Numbered from the stretch's first letter, positions 1 through 8,578 are shown. The stretch is DNA of 12,762 bases from Erysipelotrichia bacterium (GCA_009916335.1 SAAR01000073.1:1-12762); one strand, 5' to 3'. The notes: generated by a model from the letters alone, not told the origin. Numbers and translations are program-made.

Positions 1-440
1 TTTTTGTAAGTCGCTCTTTAAAAGAAAACTATTATCGTATTGTTAGTGCACGTGAGCGTTTGCAACAAATTCATTTAAAAGAGCCTACCATTGAACAGAT
101 TGCAAAGGATCTTCATATATCATGTGAAGATGTCTTATTATCTTTAGAAGCCAATCAGTATGTAAGTAGTGTCGATGATGTCATTTACGAAAGTGAAGGC
201 AATGATATTACTTTGTTAGATGTTTCTAAAGATCCTAAACAAAGCGATTTAGTATTGAAAGTAGCATTAGAAAAAGAAAACTCGATTTTAGATGAAAATG
301 AACGTTTGATTATATACTATCGCTACTATAAAAATATGAAGCAACAAGAGATTGCTTGTAAATTAGGCTTAAGTCAAGTGCAAGTATCACGCTTAGAAAA
401 AAAGATACTGTTAAAATTAAGAGAAAAGTTTACTATTTAA
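1..440 (+). CDS. sigF: Sporulation RNA polymerase sigma factor, SigF-like (5' end outside window)
   Basis: This is the C-terminal part (145 codons, reading frame from base 3) of a sigma-70 family factor; the start lies left of the window. The TTG at 60 is internal, because the open frame continues upstream with VSRSLKENYYR, a region 3 sequence typical of SigF and SigG. Region 3.1/3.2 follows (EPTIEQIAKDLHIS), then YESEGNDITLLD, and region 4 ends in a helix-turn-helix with GLSQVQVSRLEKKIL. The ITLLD stretch and the LIIYYRYYKNMKQQEIA segment look more like B. subtilis SigF than SigG, so I call it the first forespore-specific sigma factor, which directs core polymerase to early forespore genes. 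SigG or another group 3 sigma remains possible because regions 1-2 are missing. spoIIAA and spoIIAB would be expected upstream. nadE follows after 32 bp. Confidence 0.82.
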   Translation, partial: FVSRSLKENYYRIVSARERLQQIHLKEPTIEQIAKDLHISCEDVLLSLEANQYVSSVDDVIYESEGNDITLLDVSKDPKQSDLVLKVALEKENSILDENERLIIYYRYYKNMKQQEIACKLGLSQVQVSRLEKKILLKLREKFTI

Positions 441-449
441 TGCTATAAT
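441..449 (+). promoter_or_regulatory. Extended -10 promoter for nadE
   Basis: TGCTATAAT starts directly after the sigF stop codon: a perfect TATAAT (444-449) preceded by the TG of an extended -10. No good -35 lies at the expected distance inside the sigF end. Transcription would start near 456, leaving a leader of about 17 nt. This suggests nadE is expressed apart from the sporulation gene upstream. The role is inferred from motif match and position. Confidence 0.6.
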
Positions 450-472
450 ATTTTCATTGAGAGGGTGGTTTA

Positions 473-2347
473 ATGAAAATAGCAATGGCACAGATGAATG
501 TGGTGAGTGCACATGTAGAAGAAAATTTTCAAAAAATGAAACAATGGATTGCACAAGCAAAGCAAGAGAAAGCAGATATTATCGTCTTTCCTGAAATGTG
601 TGTAAGTGGTTATTTACTTCAAGATAAGTGGTTAGACGATGAATTTTGTCGCTATGTACATTCCTATAATGATAAGATTAAAGCGTTATCCGATGGAATT
701 GGTATTGTGTTTGGTAATTTATATTATGCACATATTGAAGATGTACAAAAAGGTAGAGATGGAAGGCAAGCAAGATTCAATGCAATCTTATTTGCCCATA
801 ATCAAGAATGGGTAAAAAAAGAAAATGGTTTATTAGATGGGGTTCATATCAAACACTTAAATCCTGATTATCGCATCTTTGATGATTCTCGCTATTTCTT
901 ATCTGGCATTGAAGTAAGTCAAACTTTATACGATCGAAAAGATGCACTTATTTCTCCTTTTCTTTTCCATACAAGTGATCAGGTTTATCGCATTGGTTTA
1001 GAAGCATGTGAAGATATGTGGAGCAATGATTACAGTTTAGATGTGAGTGCTTTATACACTTCTAAGAAGGTAGATTTTATCTTGAATGCATCAAGTAGTC
1101 CTTATACGTTAAACAAAGAGAAATCAAGAGATAAACGTATTAAAGAACATGCCTATAATTTAGCTGAGCAAATGGTTCCTTTTATTTATGTAAATGTTTG
1201 TGGTATGCAAAATACAGGGAAAAACATTGTTGTATTTGATGGTGGTTCAACGGTATACGATGCACAAGGAGAGCGTGTATTTTCTATGAATGATGCCTTT
1301 AAAGAGGAGCTGTCCTATTATGACTTTAAGGTTAAAAATACCTACACAAGCTTACCAAATAAATGTTTAAGTGCTATATGTTGTGCCATTCAAGAAGTCG
1401 ATCGACAAATGTTTCACGCTTCTACAAAATGGATTATCGGTCTTTCAGGGGGGATAGATAGTTCCATCAATGCTTGTCTATTGGTTATGGCTTTAGGAAA
1501 AAAACGTGTCATTGGCTATAATATGGCAAGTGCGTATAACTCATTAACAACTAAAAATAATGCTCGCATTTTAGCTGATGCCTTAGGTATTGAAATTCGT
1601 GAAGGTAGTATTGAACAATTAAATAAAGCAAGTATTGCCACTATGCAAGCTTATGGCTATCAAGAGCAGTATGGCTCACTTGTCTATGAAAATATTCAAG
1701 CACGCATTCGTGGTCATTTATTGTCTACCTTTGCGTCGATTGAAGGTGGTGTCATCGTCAATAATGCAAATAAAATAGAAGTGGCTTTGGGTTATTGTAC
1801 ACTCTATGGAGATTGCATTGGTGCATTCTCACCTCTTGGTGATTTAACAAAGGTACAATGTTTTGAAATTGCGAAACAATGCAATGATTATTTTGGTAAA
1901 GAAGTCATCTCAAAAACGTTAATTCCTGAAATTGAGGGCGATTGTATCCATTGGGATATGCCACCAAGTGCAGAATTGAAAGATGCTCAATTAGATCCGA
2001 TGAAATGGTTTTATCACGATCAGATTATCCAATCCTTATTAGATTATCCAAGTGGTCATATTGAAGATTTCATGCAATCGTATTTCGATGATTCCATTTA
2101 TGAAAGCGACATGGGAAAATGGATTCACTACTACCATTTAGAACAACCAGAAGCTTTCATCAATGATTTGGAATGGTTGCTTAAAACAATGCAAAACGCT
2201 GTTTTCAAACGTATTCAAATGCCACCTATCGTCATGTTATCTCGTGGTGCTTATGGTAGTGATTATCGTGAGGCACAGCTAGGTTTCATCAAAAGTGAAC
2301 GATATGAAGTTTTAAAAGCAAAAATACTCGCTAAAAAGTCCAGCTAG
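473..2347 (+). CDS. nadE: Glutamine-dependent NAD+ synthetase
   Basis: A 624-residue two-domain enzyme that makes NAD+ from deamido-NAD+, ATP and glutamine, the last step of NAD synthesis in the cytoplasm. The N-terminal nitrilase-type glutaminase domain (about 1-280) shows the expected Glu-Lys-Cys triad: E41 in FPEMCVSGY, K127 before the FDDSRYF stretch, and C179 in LEACEDMW. The C-terminal synthetase domain (about 300-600) has the ATP pyrophosphatase P-loop GLSGGIDSS at 323-331, then the GYCTLYGDCIGAFSPLGDL segment and PPSAELKDAQLD, all usual for this family. The length fits the long, glutamine-using form rather than the short ammonia-only form. The ATG at 473 has the purine-rich GAGAGGG upstream as a moderate ribosome site. 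The gene overlaps the convergent spoVB by 4 nt at the stop codons. Confidence 0.97.
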   Translation: MKIAMAQMNVVSAHVEENFQKMKQWIAQAKQEKADIIVFPEMCVSGYLLQDKWLDDEFCRYVHSYNDKIKALSDGIGIVFGNLYYAHIEDVQKGRDGRQARFNAILFAHNQEWVKKENGLLDGVHIKHLNPDYRIFDDSRYFLSGIEVSQTLYDRKDALISPFLFHTSDQVYRIGLEACEDMWSNDYSLDVSALYTSKKVDFILNASSSPYTLNKEKSRDKRIKEHAYNLAEQMVPFIYVNVCGMQNTGKNIVVFDGGSTVYDAQGERVFSMNDAFKEELSYYDFKVKNTYTSLPNKCLSAICCAIQEVDRQMFHASTKWIIGLSGGIDSSINACLLVMALGKKRVIGYNMASAYNSLTTKNNARILADALGIEIREGSIEQLNKASIATMQAYGYQEQYGSLVYENIQARIRGHLLSTFASIEGGVIVNNANKIEVALGYCTLYGDCIGAFSPLGDLTKVQCFEIAKQCNDYFGKEVISKTLIPEIEGDCIHWDMPPSAELKDAQLDPMKWFYHDQIIQSLLDYPSGHIEDFMQSYFDDSIYESDMGKWIHYYHLEQPEAFINDLEWLLKTMQNAVFKRIQMPPIVMLSRGAYGSDYREAQLGFIKSERYEVLKAKILAKKSS

Positions 2348-2355
2348 GACTTTTT
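2333..2355. terminator. Bidirectional intrinsic terminator shared by nadE and spoVB
   Basis: AAAAAGTCC (2333-2341) pairs perfectly with GGACTTTTT (2347-2355) around a 5-nt loop, AGCTA. The A-run and T-run give a U-tract in both directions, so the hairpin can end transcripts from both convergent genes. Both stop codons (TAG at 2345-2347 on plus, TAG from 2346-2344 on minus) sit in or at the edge of the loop, and the hairpin lies mostly within the two coding ends. Confidence 0.85.
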
Positions 2356-3624
2356 CTTTATAAAACATAAATTGAGTAAATGTGCAATGGTTGTTACGAG
2401 CATACCAGCGATTAAACCGATCAATAAAGCATGTTCTTGATAGATAGGGGTTAAAAACAATACGCAGCTTAAACGAATCAAACAACCGATAAAAGTATCG
2501 AACGTACTTTTTATGGAGTCATTTAAAGCATGCAACATATTGGCAAATACTGGTTGTAAGGAATAGATGATAAAAGGAATACTGCAAATTTTTAAGTAGG
2601 TGCTTGCAATGGTAGAACCATAGATAAGAAAACATATTTCATCAGCGAAAAAATATAGTAAGATAGCATATACAATAGCGACAAACAAGCAAAAATAGCT
2701 GATTTTAAAAAAGAGGGAAGTCGCATATTTTTTGTTGTTTCGTGTGTAATAATAAGTGAAAGAAGGCAATAGATAATTCGATAAAGTAATTGTGATAAAA
2801 GAAGGCATCGTTAATAAAGGCAAGACATAGCCATTGATGATTCCATAAGTCATCATCATGGTTTTCGTGTGTAATAGAGGTATGCTAATGTTCATTAAAA
2901 TCGGTTCTAAAAAATAAGTAAAAGAACCGATAAAACGTGAACCACTCATCGGCAATGCAATTTGTAAAATGCTTTTTAACGATGCTTTAGAATACTGCAA
3001 TTTTTTTAATAATTTGTGATGGTTTAAGTAGAGGATAACAACTAAAAAAAGAATCGAAAAAAATTCACCTACACTGATTGATAAAATAGCAATACGAGCC
3101 ATTTGTATACTATCCATATTTTGATTAAGTGTAAATACTAATACTAAAAAAAGAATACGAGCTATTTCTTCAATGATTTGTGCAAACGAGGAACTGATGA
3201 ATTGTTGCTTTCCCATTAAATAACCTTTTAATAATCCAGATAAAGCAACGAATGGCAAATAAGGTAAAACCGTATAAAAAATAGGGGCTAGATCAGCTTT
3301 AAATAGCAAGTGAGAAAGAAAAGGAATCAAAGCTAAGTAAATTAAGGTTGTAATTGTTGTTGTAAATATCGTAAAATAAATACCAGTGGAAAGAATTTTA
3401 TATTCATAATTCTTTTCTGCAACTAGTTTAGATAAAACATTAGGGATACCCATTTGTACGATGGAAATTAAAATGACAATCGTAGGTGAAATGATGGTAT
3501 AATAGCTCATGGCTAAAGCGTTGATTTTGCGAGCAAGAATAATTCTGGATAAAAAAGACAAAATTTTTGCTAAAAAAGAAAAGAAAAGAAGAAAAAATGA
3601 AAACTTAAGTGTATTTTTTTTCAT
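2344..3624 (-). CDS. spoVB: SpoVB-like MOP-superfamily lipid flippase / polysaccharide export protein
   Basis: A very hydrophobic 426-residue protein with roughly twelve predicted membrane helices, from the MATE/MurJ/Wzx (MOP) superfamily. Family members flip lipid-linked precursors; SpoVB is needed for spore cortex peptidoglycan in Bacillus. Seen here: the N-terminal basic plus hydrophobic start with SRIILARKI, the GYLMGKQQF segment (about 134-142) and the nearby FAQIIEEIARIL, which resemble SpoVB-type proteins. The divergent comN neighbour is also next to spoVB in Bacillus. I start at the ATG at 3624 because GGTGAT lies just upstream; the ATG at 3636 has no ribosome site and would place this motif inside the gene. 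Bacillus SpoVB is about 518 residues, so this form is roughly 90 shorter, probably lacking the last two helices. A general flippase of unknown substrate is the alternative. Confidence 0.8.
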   Translation of the reverse strand: MKKNTLKFSFFLLFFSFLAKILSFLSRIILARKINALAMSYYTIISPTIVILISIVQMGIPNVLSKLVAEKNYEYKILSTGIYFTIFTTTITTLIYLALIPFLSHLLFKADLAPIFYTVLPYLPFVALSGLLKGYLMGKQQFISSSFAQIIEEIARILFLVLVFTLNQNMDSIQMARIAILSISVGEFFSILFLVVILYLNHHKLLKKLQYSKASLKSILQIALPMSGSRFIGSFTYFLEPILMNISIPLLHTKTMMMTYGIINGYVLPLLTMPSFITITLSNYLLPSFTYYYTRNNKKYATSLFFKISYFCLFVAIVYAILLYFFADEICFLIYGSTIASTYLKICSIPFIIYSLQPVFANMLHALNDSIKSTFDTFIGCLIRLSCVLFLTPIYQEHALLIGLIAGMLVTTIAHLLNLCFIKKKS

Positions 3625-3653
3625 GTTTATCACCATTTTCTAAAAAAATGCTT

Positions 3654-3659
3654 TATAAT
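3654..3659 (+). promoter_or_regulatory. Probable -10 box for comN-secDF
   Basis: A perfect TATAAT lies 28 bp before the comN start, so a transcript would begin near 3666 with a leader of about 20 nt. No clear -35 stands at 16-18 bp. The same A/T stretch read on the other strand (TATTAT) could also serve as a -10 for spoVB, making the divergent promoters overlap. Called on the -10 match and position only. Confidence 0.45.
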
Positions 3660-3661
3660 AA

Positions 3662-3690
3662 TGTTTATGCACGAAGGGAGCGTTTTATGA
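3662..3690 (-). promoter_or_regulatory. Candidate SigE-like promoter for spoVB
   Basis: On the minus strand TCATAAA (3690-3684) and CATAAACA (3669-3662) are 14 bp apart. They loosely resemble the mother-cell SigE boxes (about KMATATT and CATACANT), matching 5 of 7 and 5 of 8 positions by eye. Transcription would start near 3655, about 31 nt before the spoVB ATG. spoVB is SigE-controlled in Bacillus, which motivates the call, but AT-rich DNA gives such matches easily. Confidence 0.25.
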
Positions 3691-3974
3691 AAAAAGAGGA
3701 ACTTGTTCATAGTGAAATCATTCGATTGAGTATTTTTTTGAAAATAAATCAATTGCGACGTGAACAATTGGAATCTTTGAATTACCAACATATCGTAGAT
3801 GTTTTGTTTTATATCGTTTGGGATCATCAACTACCAAAAACGATTCATGAAGCCGTTGACGATATTATGAAATTAGAAGCCAAAGATGTAGTGAGTGCTT
3901 TACATACCTTGGCGATGATTAAAGGATCGAAAATGTCATTAGATAAAATTGATTCTATTTTAGGAGGAAATTAA
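3687..3974 (+). CDS. comN: ComN-family post-transcriptional regulator
   Basis: A 95-residue soluble protein resembling the small ComN (YrzD) family of Bacillota. Residues about 26-78 (LESLNYQHIVDVL, then VW, then TIHEAVDDIMKLEAKDVV) follow the family pattern of a GY/NY helix, a tryptophan and a conserved helix with VxDIxxL before a short final helix. In B. subtilis ComN affects comE mRNA and associates with the division site; the role here is unknown. The start is the ATG at 3687, with GAAGGGAG six bases upstream; an ATG at 3609 would run through the spoVB start region and the promoter. Its stop codon directly abuts the secDF ATG, and the secDF ribosome site lies inside its last codons, so the two genes are probably coupled in translation. 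Family membership comes from pattern and gene order together. Confidence 0.75.
   Translation: MKKEELVHSEIIRLSIFLKINQLRREQLESLNYQHIVDVLFYIVWDHQLPKTIHEAVDDIMKLEAKDVVSALHTLAMIKGSKMSLDKIDSILGGN
3962..3967 (+). promoter_or_regulatory. secDF ribosome binding site within the comN end
   Basis: AGGAGG lies seven bases before the secDF ATG and is formed by the Gly-Gly codons near the end of comN. With no gap between the comN stop and the secDF start, ribosomes ending on comN are well placed to start on secDF. Confidence 0.8.
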
Positions 3975-6260
3975 ATGAATAAGAAAAGAATAGTTGTATT
4001 TGCCATAACGATTCTGGTGATGCTATCATGTGTTGCTGGATATTCTAAATCGGCAATTAATAATATGAATCTAGGATTAGACCTAAAAGGTGGTTTTGAA
4101 ATTCTTTATGATGTAAAACCATTAGATTCTGCTGAAAACAAAAAAATTGATATGAGTGCAGTGGCAGAAGCCATTGATAAACATATTAATGTATTAGGGG
4201 TAAGCGAGCCTGAAATCAGTATTGAAGATCAACGTATTCGTGTGCAGTTAGCAGGAATTAAAGATATTGAATCCGCTCGTGAAGTAATTAGTAGTACTGC
4301 AGTGTTATCGTTTAGAGATACATCTGATCAGCTATTAATGGATGCTACTGTTTTAAAAGAAGGAGGAGCCTCTTTAGGATATCAAGATGGAAAACCGATT
4401 GTTCAATTGGCGATTGCCGATACGAAGAAGTTCGCCGAAGTAACAAAAGCACTCTCACAAACAGAAGATAAATTAATGGTTACATGGCTTGATTATAAAG
4501 AAGGGGATCATTACAAAACAGAATCCACAAAAGAAAATCCAGCCTTCATCTCTGCAGCAACGGTAAATGAAGAATTAAATAGTAAATCTGTTTATATTTC
4601 AGGAAACTTTAGTGAAGAAGATGCAAAACAACTTGCTGATTTATTAAATTCTGGTTCTTTGAATTTCCAGATGAAAGAAGTGTATTCTTATGTAGTTTCA
4701 CCAAACTTAGGGGAAGGTTCATTTGATGTTACGATCTTTGCTGGAATGATTGGAATCTTAGGAATTATTATCTTTATGGTTTTTGTTTATCGTTTCCCAG
4801 GTATTATTTCTGCTGTTACCATTGCAGCTTATACAATAGTAACATTGCTTATTTATACAATGATGGGTGGTGTCTTTACCTTAAGTGGTATCGCTGGATT
4901 AGTGTTAGGAGTTGGTATGGCAGTTGACTCTAGTGTTATTACTTTTGAGCGTATTAAAGATTGTTTATACCAAGGAAGAAGTGTTCGTCAAGCGTATAAA
5001 GAGGGAACAAGCAAATCATTCTCTACGATTTTCGATTCCCAGTTGACAACTTTTATTTCTGCTTTGATTTTATATACTTTTGGAACAGGAACAGTCAAAG
5101 GTTTTGCGACAATGTTGCTTGTATCTACAATTGTAACTATTTTGTTTAATGTAACAATTGTTCGTTTCTTATTAGGTCAAATTGTTCAATCAGGTTTCTT
5201 AGACAATAAGAAAAAATGGTTTGGTATTAAAGAAAGTTTAATTCCTGATTTGTCTAAAGGAGAAAAGAAAAAAGAATTTGGTATTTTCTCTAAATTTGAT
5301 TTTATTAAAAATGCAAAATATTTTATTATTTGTTCGATTACGATTGTTGTAATTGCGATAGGGGTAATGGGTTTCAACGCAGTGAATGCTAAATCTGCTG
5401 TGAATTTAGGAATCGACTTTTCTGGAGGAACTAGAATAACTTTAACTAGTGATACTAGCTTTAATACAAATACCCTTAAAAAAGAGGTAGAAGCACTAGG
5501 TGTAAAAGTAGATTCGATCCATTTATCAGGTGATAAAAATACGATTGCAACCATTGCAATCAAAGATGCCATCAATGAGAAACAACGTAGTGAAATAAAT
5601 GATTATGCGACTAAAACATATGGCTTTGAAGCGAGTGATTCTACAGTTTCACCAATTATTGGTAAAGATTTAGTGAAAAAAGCGATCTTGATGTCTTTAT
5701 TGTCATGGGTTGGTATCTTGATTTATGTAAGTATTCGTTTTAAATGGGACTATGCGATTTCTGGTATTGTCGCTTTAATTCATGATGTTTTGATTATCTT
5801 AGCTGTCTTTGCAATTTTCCGTATGGAAATTACAACTGATATTATTGCTGTTTTATTAGCGATTATCGGGTATTCAATCAATGACTCAATTGTTGCCTTT
5901 GATCGAATTCGTGAAAATTGTGTCGATTATGAATCACGCTTTAAGAGTATTACAAATGAACAGTATCGTGAAATTGTAAATACTTCTATGCAGGAAACTA
6001 TTGTTCGTTCTATTATTACCACAGTTACAACGCTAATTCCTGTCTTATGTTTAATCTTCTTAGGAAGTGCTTCTGTTTTAACATTTAATATTGCCTTATT
6101 AGTAGGATTAATTGCAGGGGCAAATTCCTCTATCTTTATTGCTGCTCAGTTGTGGTATGTATTAAGATGTAAGTTTAAACCAAAACATAAAGCGAAAAAA
6201 TCGCATCATCGTAAAAAAGATGAATTAGAAGAATATGTCATCCCTGGTATTAACGATTAA
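3975..6260 (+). CDS. secDF: Protein translocase subunit SecDF (fused SecD-SecF)
   Basis: A 761-residue membrane protein that uses the proton gradient to help the SecYEG-SecA channel move proteins across the membrane. SecD and SecF are fused in one chain, as in B. subtilis (737 residues). The SecD half has a membrane helix at about 6-23, the GLDLKGGFE motif at 34-42, a large extracytoplasmic P1 region to about 245, then five helices with GMAVDSSVITFERIK at 314-328. The SecF half starts with a helix at about 447-466, GIDFSGGT at 479-486, a smaller soluble region, then five helices with GYSINDSIVAFDRIREN at 632-648. The C-terminal tail is basic (KPKHKAKKSHHRKK). The acidic residues in both conserved helices used in proton transport are present. 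It lies next to comN and ends in a terminator. Confidence 0.97.
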   Translation: MNKKRIVVFAITILVMLSCVAGYSKSAINNMNLGLDLKGGFEILYDVKPLDSAENKKIDMSAVAEAIDKHINVLGVSEPEISIEDQRIRVQLAGIKDIESAREVISSTAVLSFRDTSDQLLMDATVLKEGGASLGYQDGKPIVQLAIADTKKFAEVTKALSQTEDKLMVTWLDYKEGDHYKTESTKENPAFISAATVNEELNSKSVYISGNFSEEDAKQLADLLNSGSLNFQMKEVYSYVVSPNLGEGSFDVTIFAGMIGILGIIIFMVFVYRFPGIISAVTIAAYTIVTLLIYTMMGGVFTLSGIAGLVLGVGMAVDSSVITFERIKDCLYQGRSVRQAYKEGTSKSFSTIFDSQLTTFISALILYTFGTGTVKGFATMLLVSTIVTILFNVTIVRFLLGQIVQSGFLDNKKKWFGIKESLIPDLSKGEKKKEFGIFSKFDFIKNAKYFIICSITIVVIAIGVMGFNAVNAKSAVNLGIDFSGGTRITLTSDTSFNTNTLKKEVEALGVKVDSIHLSGDKNTIATIAIKDAINEKQRSEINDYATKTYGFEASDSTVSPIIGKDLVKKAILMSLLSWVGILIYVSIRFKWDYAISGIVALIHDVLIILAVFAIFRMEITTDIIAVLLAIIGYSINDSIVAFDRIRENCVDYESRFKSITNEQYREIVNTSMQETIVRSIITTVTTLIPVLCLIFLGSASVLTFNIALLVGLIAGANSSIFIAAQLWYVLRCKFKPKHKAKKSHHRKKDELEEYVIPGIND

Positions 6261-6268
6261 TTATAATG

Positions 6269-6300
6269 AGCATTTATCTTTCATGGTAAATGCTTTTCTT
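6269..6300 (+). terminator. Intrinsic terminator after secDF
   Basis: AGCATTTATC (6269-6278) and GGTAAATGCT (6285-6294) form a ten-pair stem with one G-U pair and a 6-nt loop, followed by TTTCTTTT. It begins 8 nt past the secDF stop and should separate comN-secDF from recJ-apt. Confidence 0.8.
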
Positions 6301-6329
6301 TTGCTTTATTGCATACATAATGTAATAAT
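6301..6329 (+). promoter_or_regulatory. Possible promoter for recJ-apt
   Basis: TTGCTT (6301-6306) and AATAAT (6324-6329) are 17 bp apart, and TG just upstream of the second box makes an extended -10. The first box overlaps the T-rich tail of the preceding terminator. The boxes match consensus only partly, and TGGTAAAGT at 6333-6341 is an alternative closer to the gene. Confidence 0.4.
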
Positions 6330-6357
6330 TTATGGTAAAGTATAAAAGGTGATAAAA

Positions 6358-7965
6358 ATGAAAATTAATAAATTAGATGTAAGCAATTATCAAAGTTATT
6401 GCAAAAAATATCAAATGAATCCATTATGTGCGAAAGTGTTAGCGTCTAAGCAGTTATCTGATGCACAGATTGAGGAGCTGTTGTTTTCTAATATGCGTGT
6501 ACAAGACTTTGATCTTTCTTTTATGGATACCGTTGTAAAACGTTTAATCACAGCAAAAGAGCAAAAGGAAAAGGTCATTGTATGTGGTGATTATGATTGT
6601 GATGGTATTTGTGCAACGACGATCATGGTAGATGCGTTGCGTAAGTTTGGTATTGATTGTGGCTATTATATCCCTAATCGTTTTAGTGAAGGGTATGGTT
6701 TAAATGTAAATACAGTACAATTGGCAAAAGAAAAAGGCTATCAAATATTAATCACTGTGGATAATGGGGTAAAAGCGATTGAGGCACTTACCCTTGCAAA
6801 AGAAAAAGGCATAGATATTATTTTAAGTGATCATCATGAATACGATGAACAAGAATTAATTTGTGATTATTTTTTGCATCCTAAAGTGTTTCCTGAATAT
6901 TTTCAAGGTTTGTGTGGTGCAGGTGTTGCTTACTTACTATCAAGAAGATTAATTGGTAATGATGATAAACACACCATGTTAGCATGTGTAGCAACGATTG
7001 GCGATATTGTTCCCTTAGTGAAAGCAAATCGTATTTTAGTAAAAGAAGGAATTGCTTTATTAAACAATCGCTCCTATATGGCTTTACAGTTATTACAAAA
7101 CGATACAAAATATTGGGATAGTAAAAAAATAGCCTTTCAAATTGTCCCAAAAATTAATTGTGTAGGGCGTATGGCAGATCAAGCGAATGCGAATATGATG
7201 GTACAGTATTTACTGTTAGAAAATGATCAACAAATTCAACGTATGTTAGTACAGATTAATGCGTTAAATAATACTCGTAAGGAATTAAGTGCGTTAATGG
7301 AAAACACAGCACAGCGTTTGTTATTAGATGAGCCTTTCATCATCTTATATGATGAAAGTTTCCATGAAGGATTAAATGGCATTGTTGCTAGTAAAATTAT
7401 GAATCAGACAATGAAACCTGTCATGGTCTTATCAAAACAAGAAAATGTGTTAAAAGGAAGTATTCGCAGTTGTTCTGTTGACTTACGAACATTTTTTGAT
7501 GATTGCAAAGAACATTTGCTTGCGTATGGTGGGCATAAAGAAGCCGCAGGAATTAGTTTTGACATCAGTGCATTAGCCACGATTCAATCCCATATACAAA
7601 AAAAGATGGAGAATGAAACGTATGAACCTGAAGTAGCATGTATTATGCTTGATAAAAAGGAAATCAATTATCAAGATATTGCTTCATTATCAAGTTTAGA
7701 ACCTTTTGGGTGTGGTTTTACATTACCTAACTTCTGTATTGAAGATCAAAACTTAAAAATACAAAGTTTAAGCAATGGAAAACATATTAAATATGTTGGC
7801 GAACAGATGTCTTATTTGTTTTTCAATCAAGGTAAGCGTATTGAACTAGATAAAGATCGTGAAACATTCACCTTTATCGGTCAATTAGAAGCCAATAACT
7901 TCTGGGGTAAAAAATCTATCAATATGATAGTAGACTTCATTGATGATTCGATTTATAATAGATAA
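6358..7965 (+). CDS. recJ: Single-stranded-DNA-specific exonuclease RecJ
   Basis: A 535-residue DHH-family nuclease that degrades single-stranded DNA 5' to 3' in recombination and repair. The DHH domain carries GDYDCDG at 77-83, VDNG at 134-137 and SDHH at 157-160, the metal-binding motifs expected for catalysis. The DHHA1 domain follows with GGHKEAAG at 391-398, and the OB-fold-like C-terminal part begins at [14 protein letters not shown] (446-459). All key residues appear intact. I start at the ATG at 6358, preceded by AAGGTGAT; the GTG at 6349 is part of that ribosome site. The protein is near E. coli RecJ in length (577) but much shorter than Bacillus RecJ (about 786), so it lacks the long Bacillus C-terminal extension. 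apt begins 16 bp downstream, as in Bacillus. Confidence 0.96.
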   Translation: MKINKLDVSNYQSYCKKYQMNPLCAKVLASKQLSDAQIEELLFSNMRVQDFDLSFMDTVVKRLITAKEQKEKVIVCGDYDCDGICATTIMVDALRKFGIDCGYYIPNRFSEGYGLNVNTVQLAKEKGYQILITVDNGVKAIEALTLAKEKGIDIILSDHHEYDEQELICDYFLHPKVFPEYFQGLCGAGVAYLLSRRLIGNDDKHTMLACVATIGDIVPLVKANRILVKEGIALLNNRSYMALQLLQNDTKYWDSKKIAFQIVPKINCVGRMADQANANMMVQYLLLENDQQIQRMLVQINALNNTRKELSALMENTAQRLLLDEPFIILYDESFHEGLNGIVASKIMNQTMKPVMVLSKQENVLKGSIRSCSVDLRTFFDDCKEHLLAYGGHKEAAGISFDISALATIQSHIQKKMENETYEPEVACIMLDKKEINYQDIASLSSLEPFGCGFTLPNFCIEDQNLKIQSLSNGKHIKYVGEQMSYLFFNQGKRIELDKDRETFTFIGQLEANNFWGKKSINMIVDFIDDSIYNR

Positions 7966-7981
7966 AGTTGGAGGAATAAGT

Positions 7982-8497
7982 ATGGATTTTAAACAGTATA
8001 TTGCAAGTATTCAAGATTATCCTAAAGAAGGTATTCTCTTTAGAGATATTACCCCATTAATGCAAAATGGTGAGGCTTATAAGGCTGCCTGTAATGAAAT
8101 GATTGCTTTTGCGAAAAAAGTAGGAGCTGAAGTCATTGTTGGACCTGAATCAAGAGGTTTTATTTTTGGCTGTCCTGTGGCAAAGGAATTAGGAATTGGT
8201 TTTATTCCTGTTAGAAAACCAAATAAATTACCTAGAGAAACAGTCAGTATTGAATATGAATTAGAGTATGGAAGCAATGTTTTACAGATGCATAAAGATG
8301 CTATCAAAGCAGGGCAACGTGTCTTAATTATTGATGATTTATTAGCGACAGGAGGAACTGTCGATGGTGCCATTAAAATGGTAGAAGCATTGCAAGGAAA
8401 TATCGTTGGTTGTTCGTTTCTAATTGAATTAAACGATTTACATGGACGTGATGTATTAAATGGTTATGAGGTGTTTTCACTCATTCAATACGATTAA
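7982..8497 (+). CDS. apt: Adenine phosphoribosyltransferase
   Basis: A 171-residue cytoplasmic enzyme that turns adenine and PRPP into AMP for purine salvage. The usual N-terminus ([18 protein letters not shown]) and [10 protein letters not shown] at 54-63 are present. The PRPP-binding loop [13 protein letters not shown] at 114-126 has the expected paired aspartates and TGGT. The length is standard for the family. The true start is the ATG at 7982, seven bases after GGAGG (7970-7974); the frame is open back to 7940, but that would add 14 residues absent from the family and overlap recJ. It probably shares a transcript with recJ, 16 bp upstream, and is followed by a hairpin terminator that separates it from rel. 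Confidence 0.98.
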   Translation: MDFKQYIASIQDYPKEGILFRDITPLMQNGEAYKAACNEMIAFAKKVGAEVIVGPESRGFIFGCPVAKELGIGFIPVRKPNKLPRETVSIEYELEYGSNVLQMHKDAIKAGQRVLIIDDLLATGGTVDGAIKMVEALQGNIVGCSFLIELNDLHGRDVLNGYEVFSLIQYD

Positions 8498-8518
8498 AAG
8501 TACAAAATGTACTTTTTT
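8496..8518 (+). terminator. Intrinsic terminator after apt
   Basis: AAAAGTACA (8496-8504) pairs with TGTACTTTT (8508-8516) around a 3-nt loop, and the T-run continues to 8518. The left arm begins within the apt stop codon. The stem is AT-rich, so termination may be partial. Confidence 0.65.
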
Positions 8519-8569
8519 CTTTTTCCCTTTATGAAAAAAAGATTTTTTTGTTTTAAATATGTGCAATTG

Positions 8570-8578
8570 TGGTATAAT
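8570..8578 (+). promoter_or_regulatory. Extended -10 promoter for rel
   Basis: TGGTATAAT combines a perfect TATAAT (8573-8578) with the extended -10 TG. A weak -35 (TTGTTT at 8548-8553, or TGTTTT one base on) stands 18-19 bp upstream. Transcription would begin near 8585, about 20 nt before the rel ATG. The location just after the apt terminator supports a separate promoter. Confidence 0.7.

Noticed and set aside
3609..3686. Upstream ATG start for comN at 3609
   Set aside because: It would run across the spoVB start and the TATAAT at 3654-3659, lacks a ribosome site, and adds 26 residues unlike the family. The ATG at 3687 has GAAGGGAG.
5186..5575. 129-codon open frame on the minus strand inside secDF
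   Set aside because: It lies wholly antisense to a clear SecDF coding region and shows no recognisable domain or convincing ribosome site; it is a shadow of the real gene.
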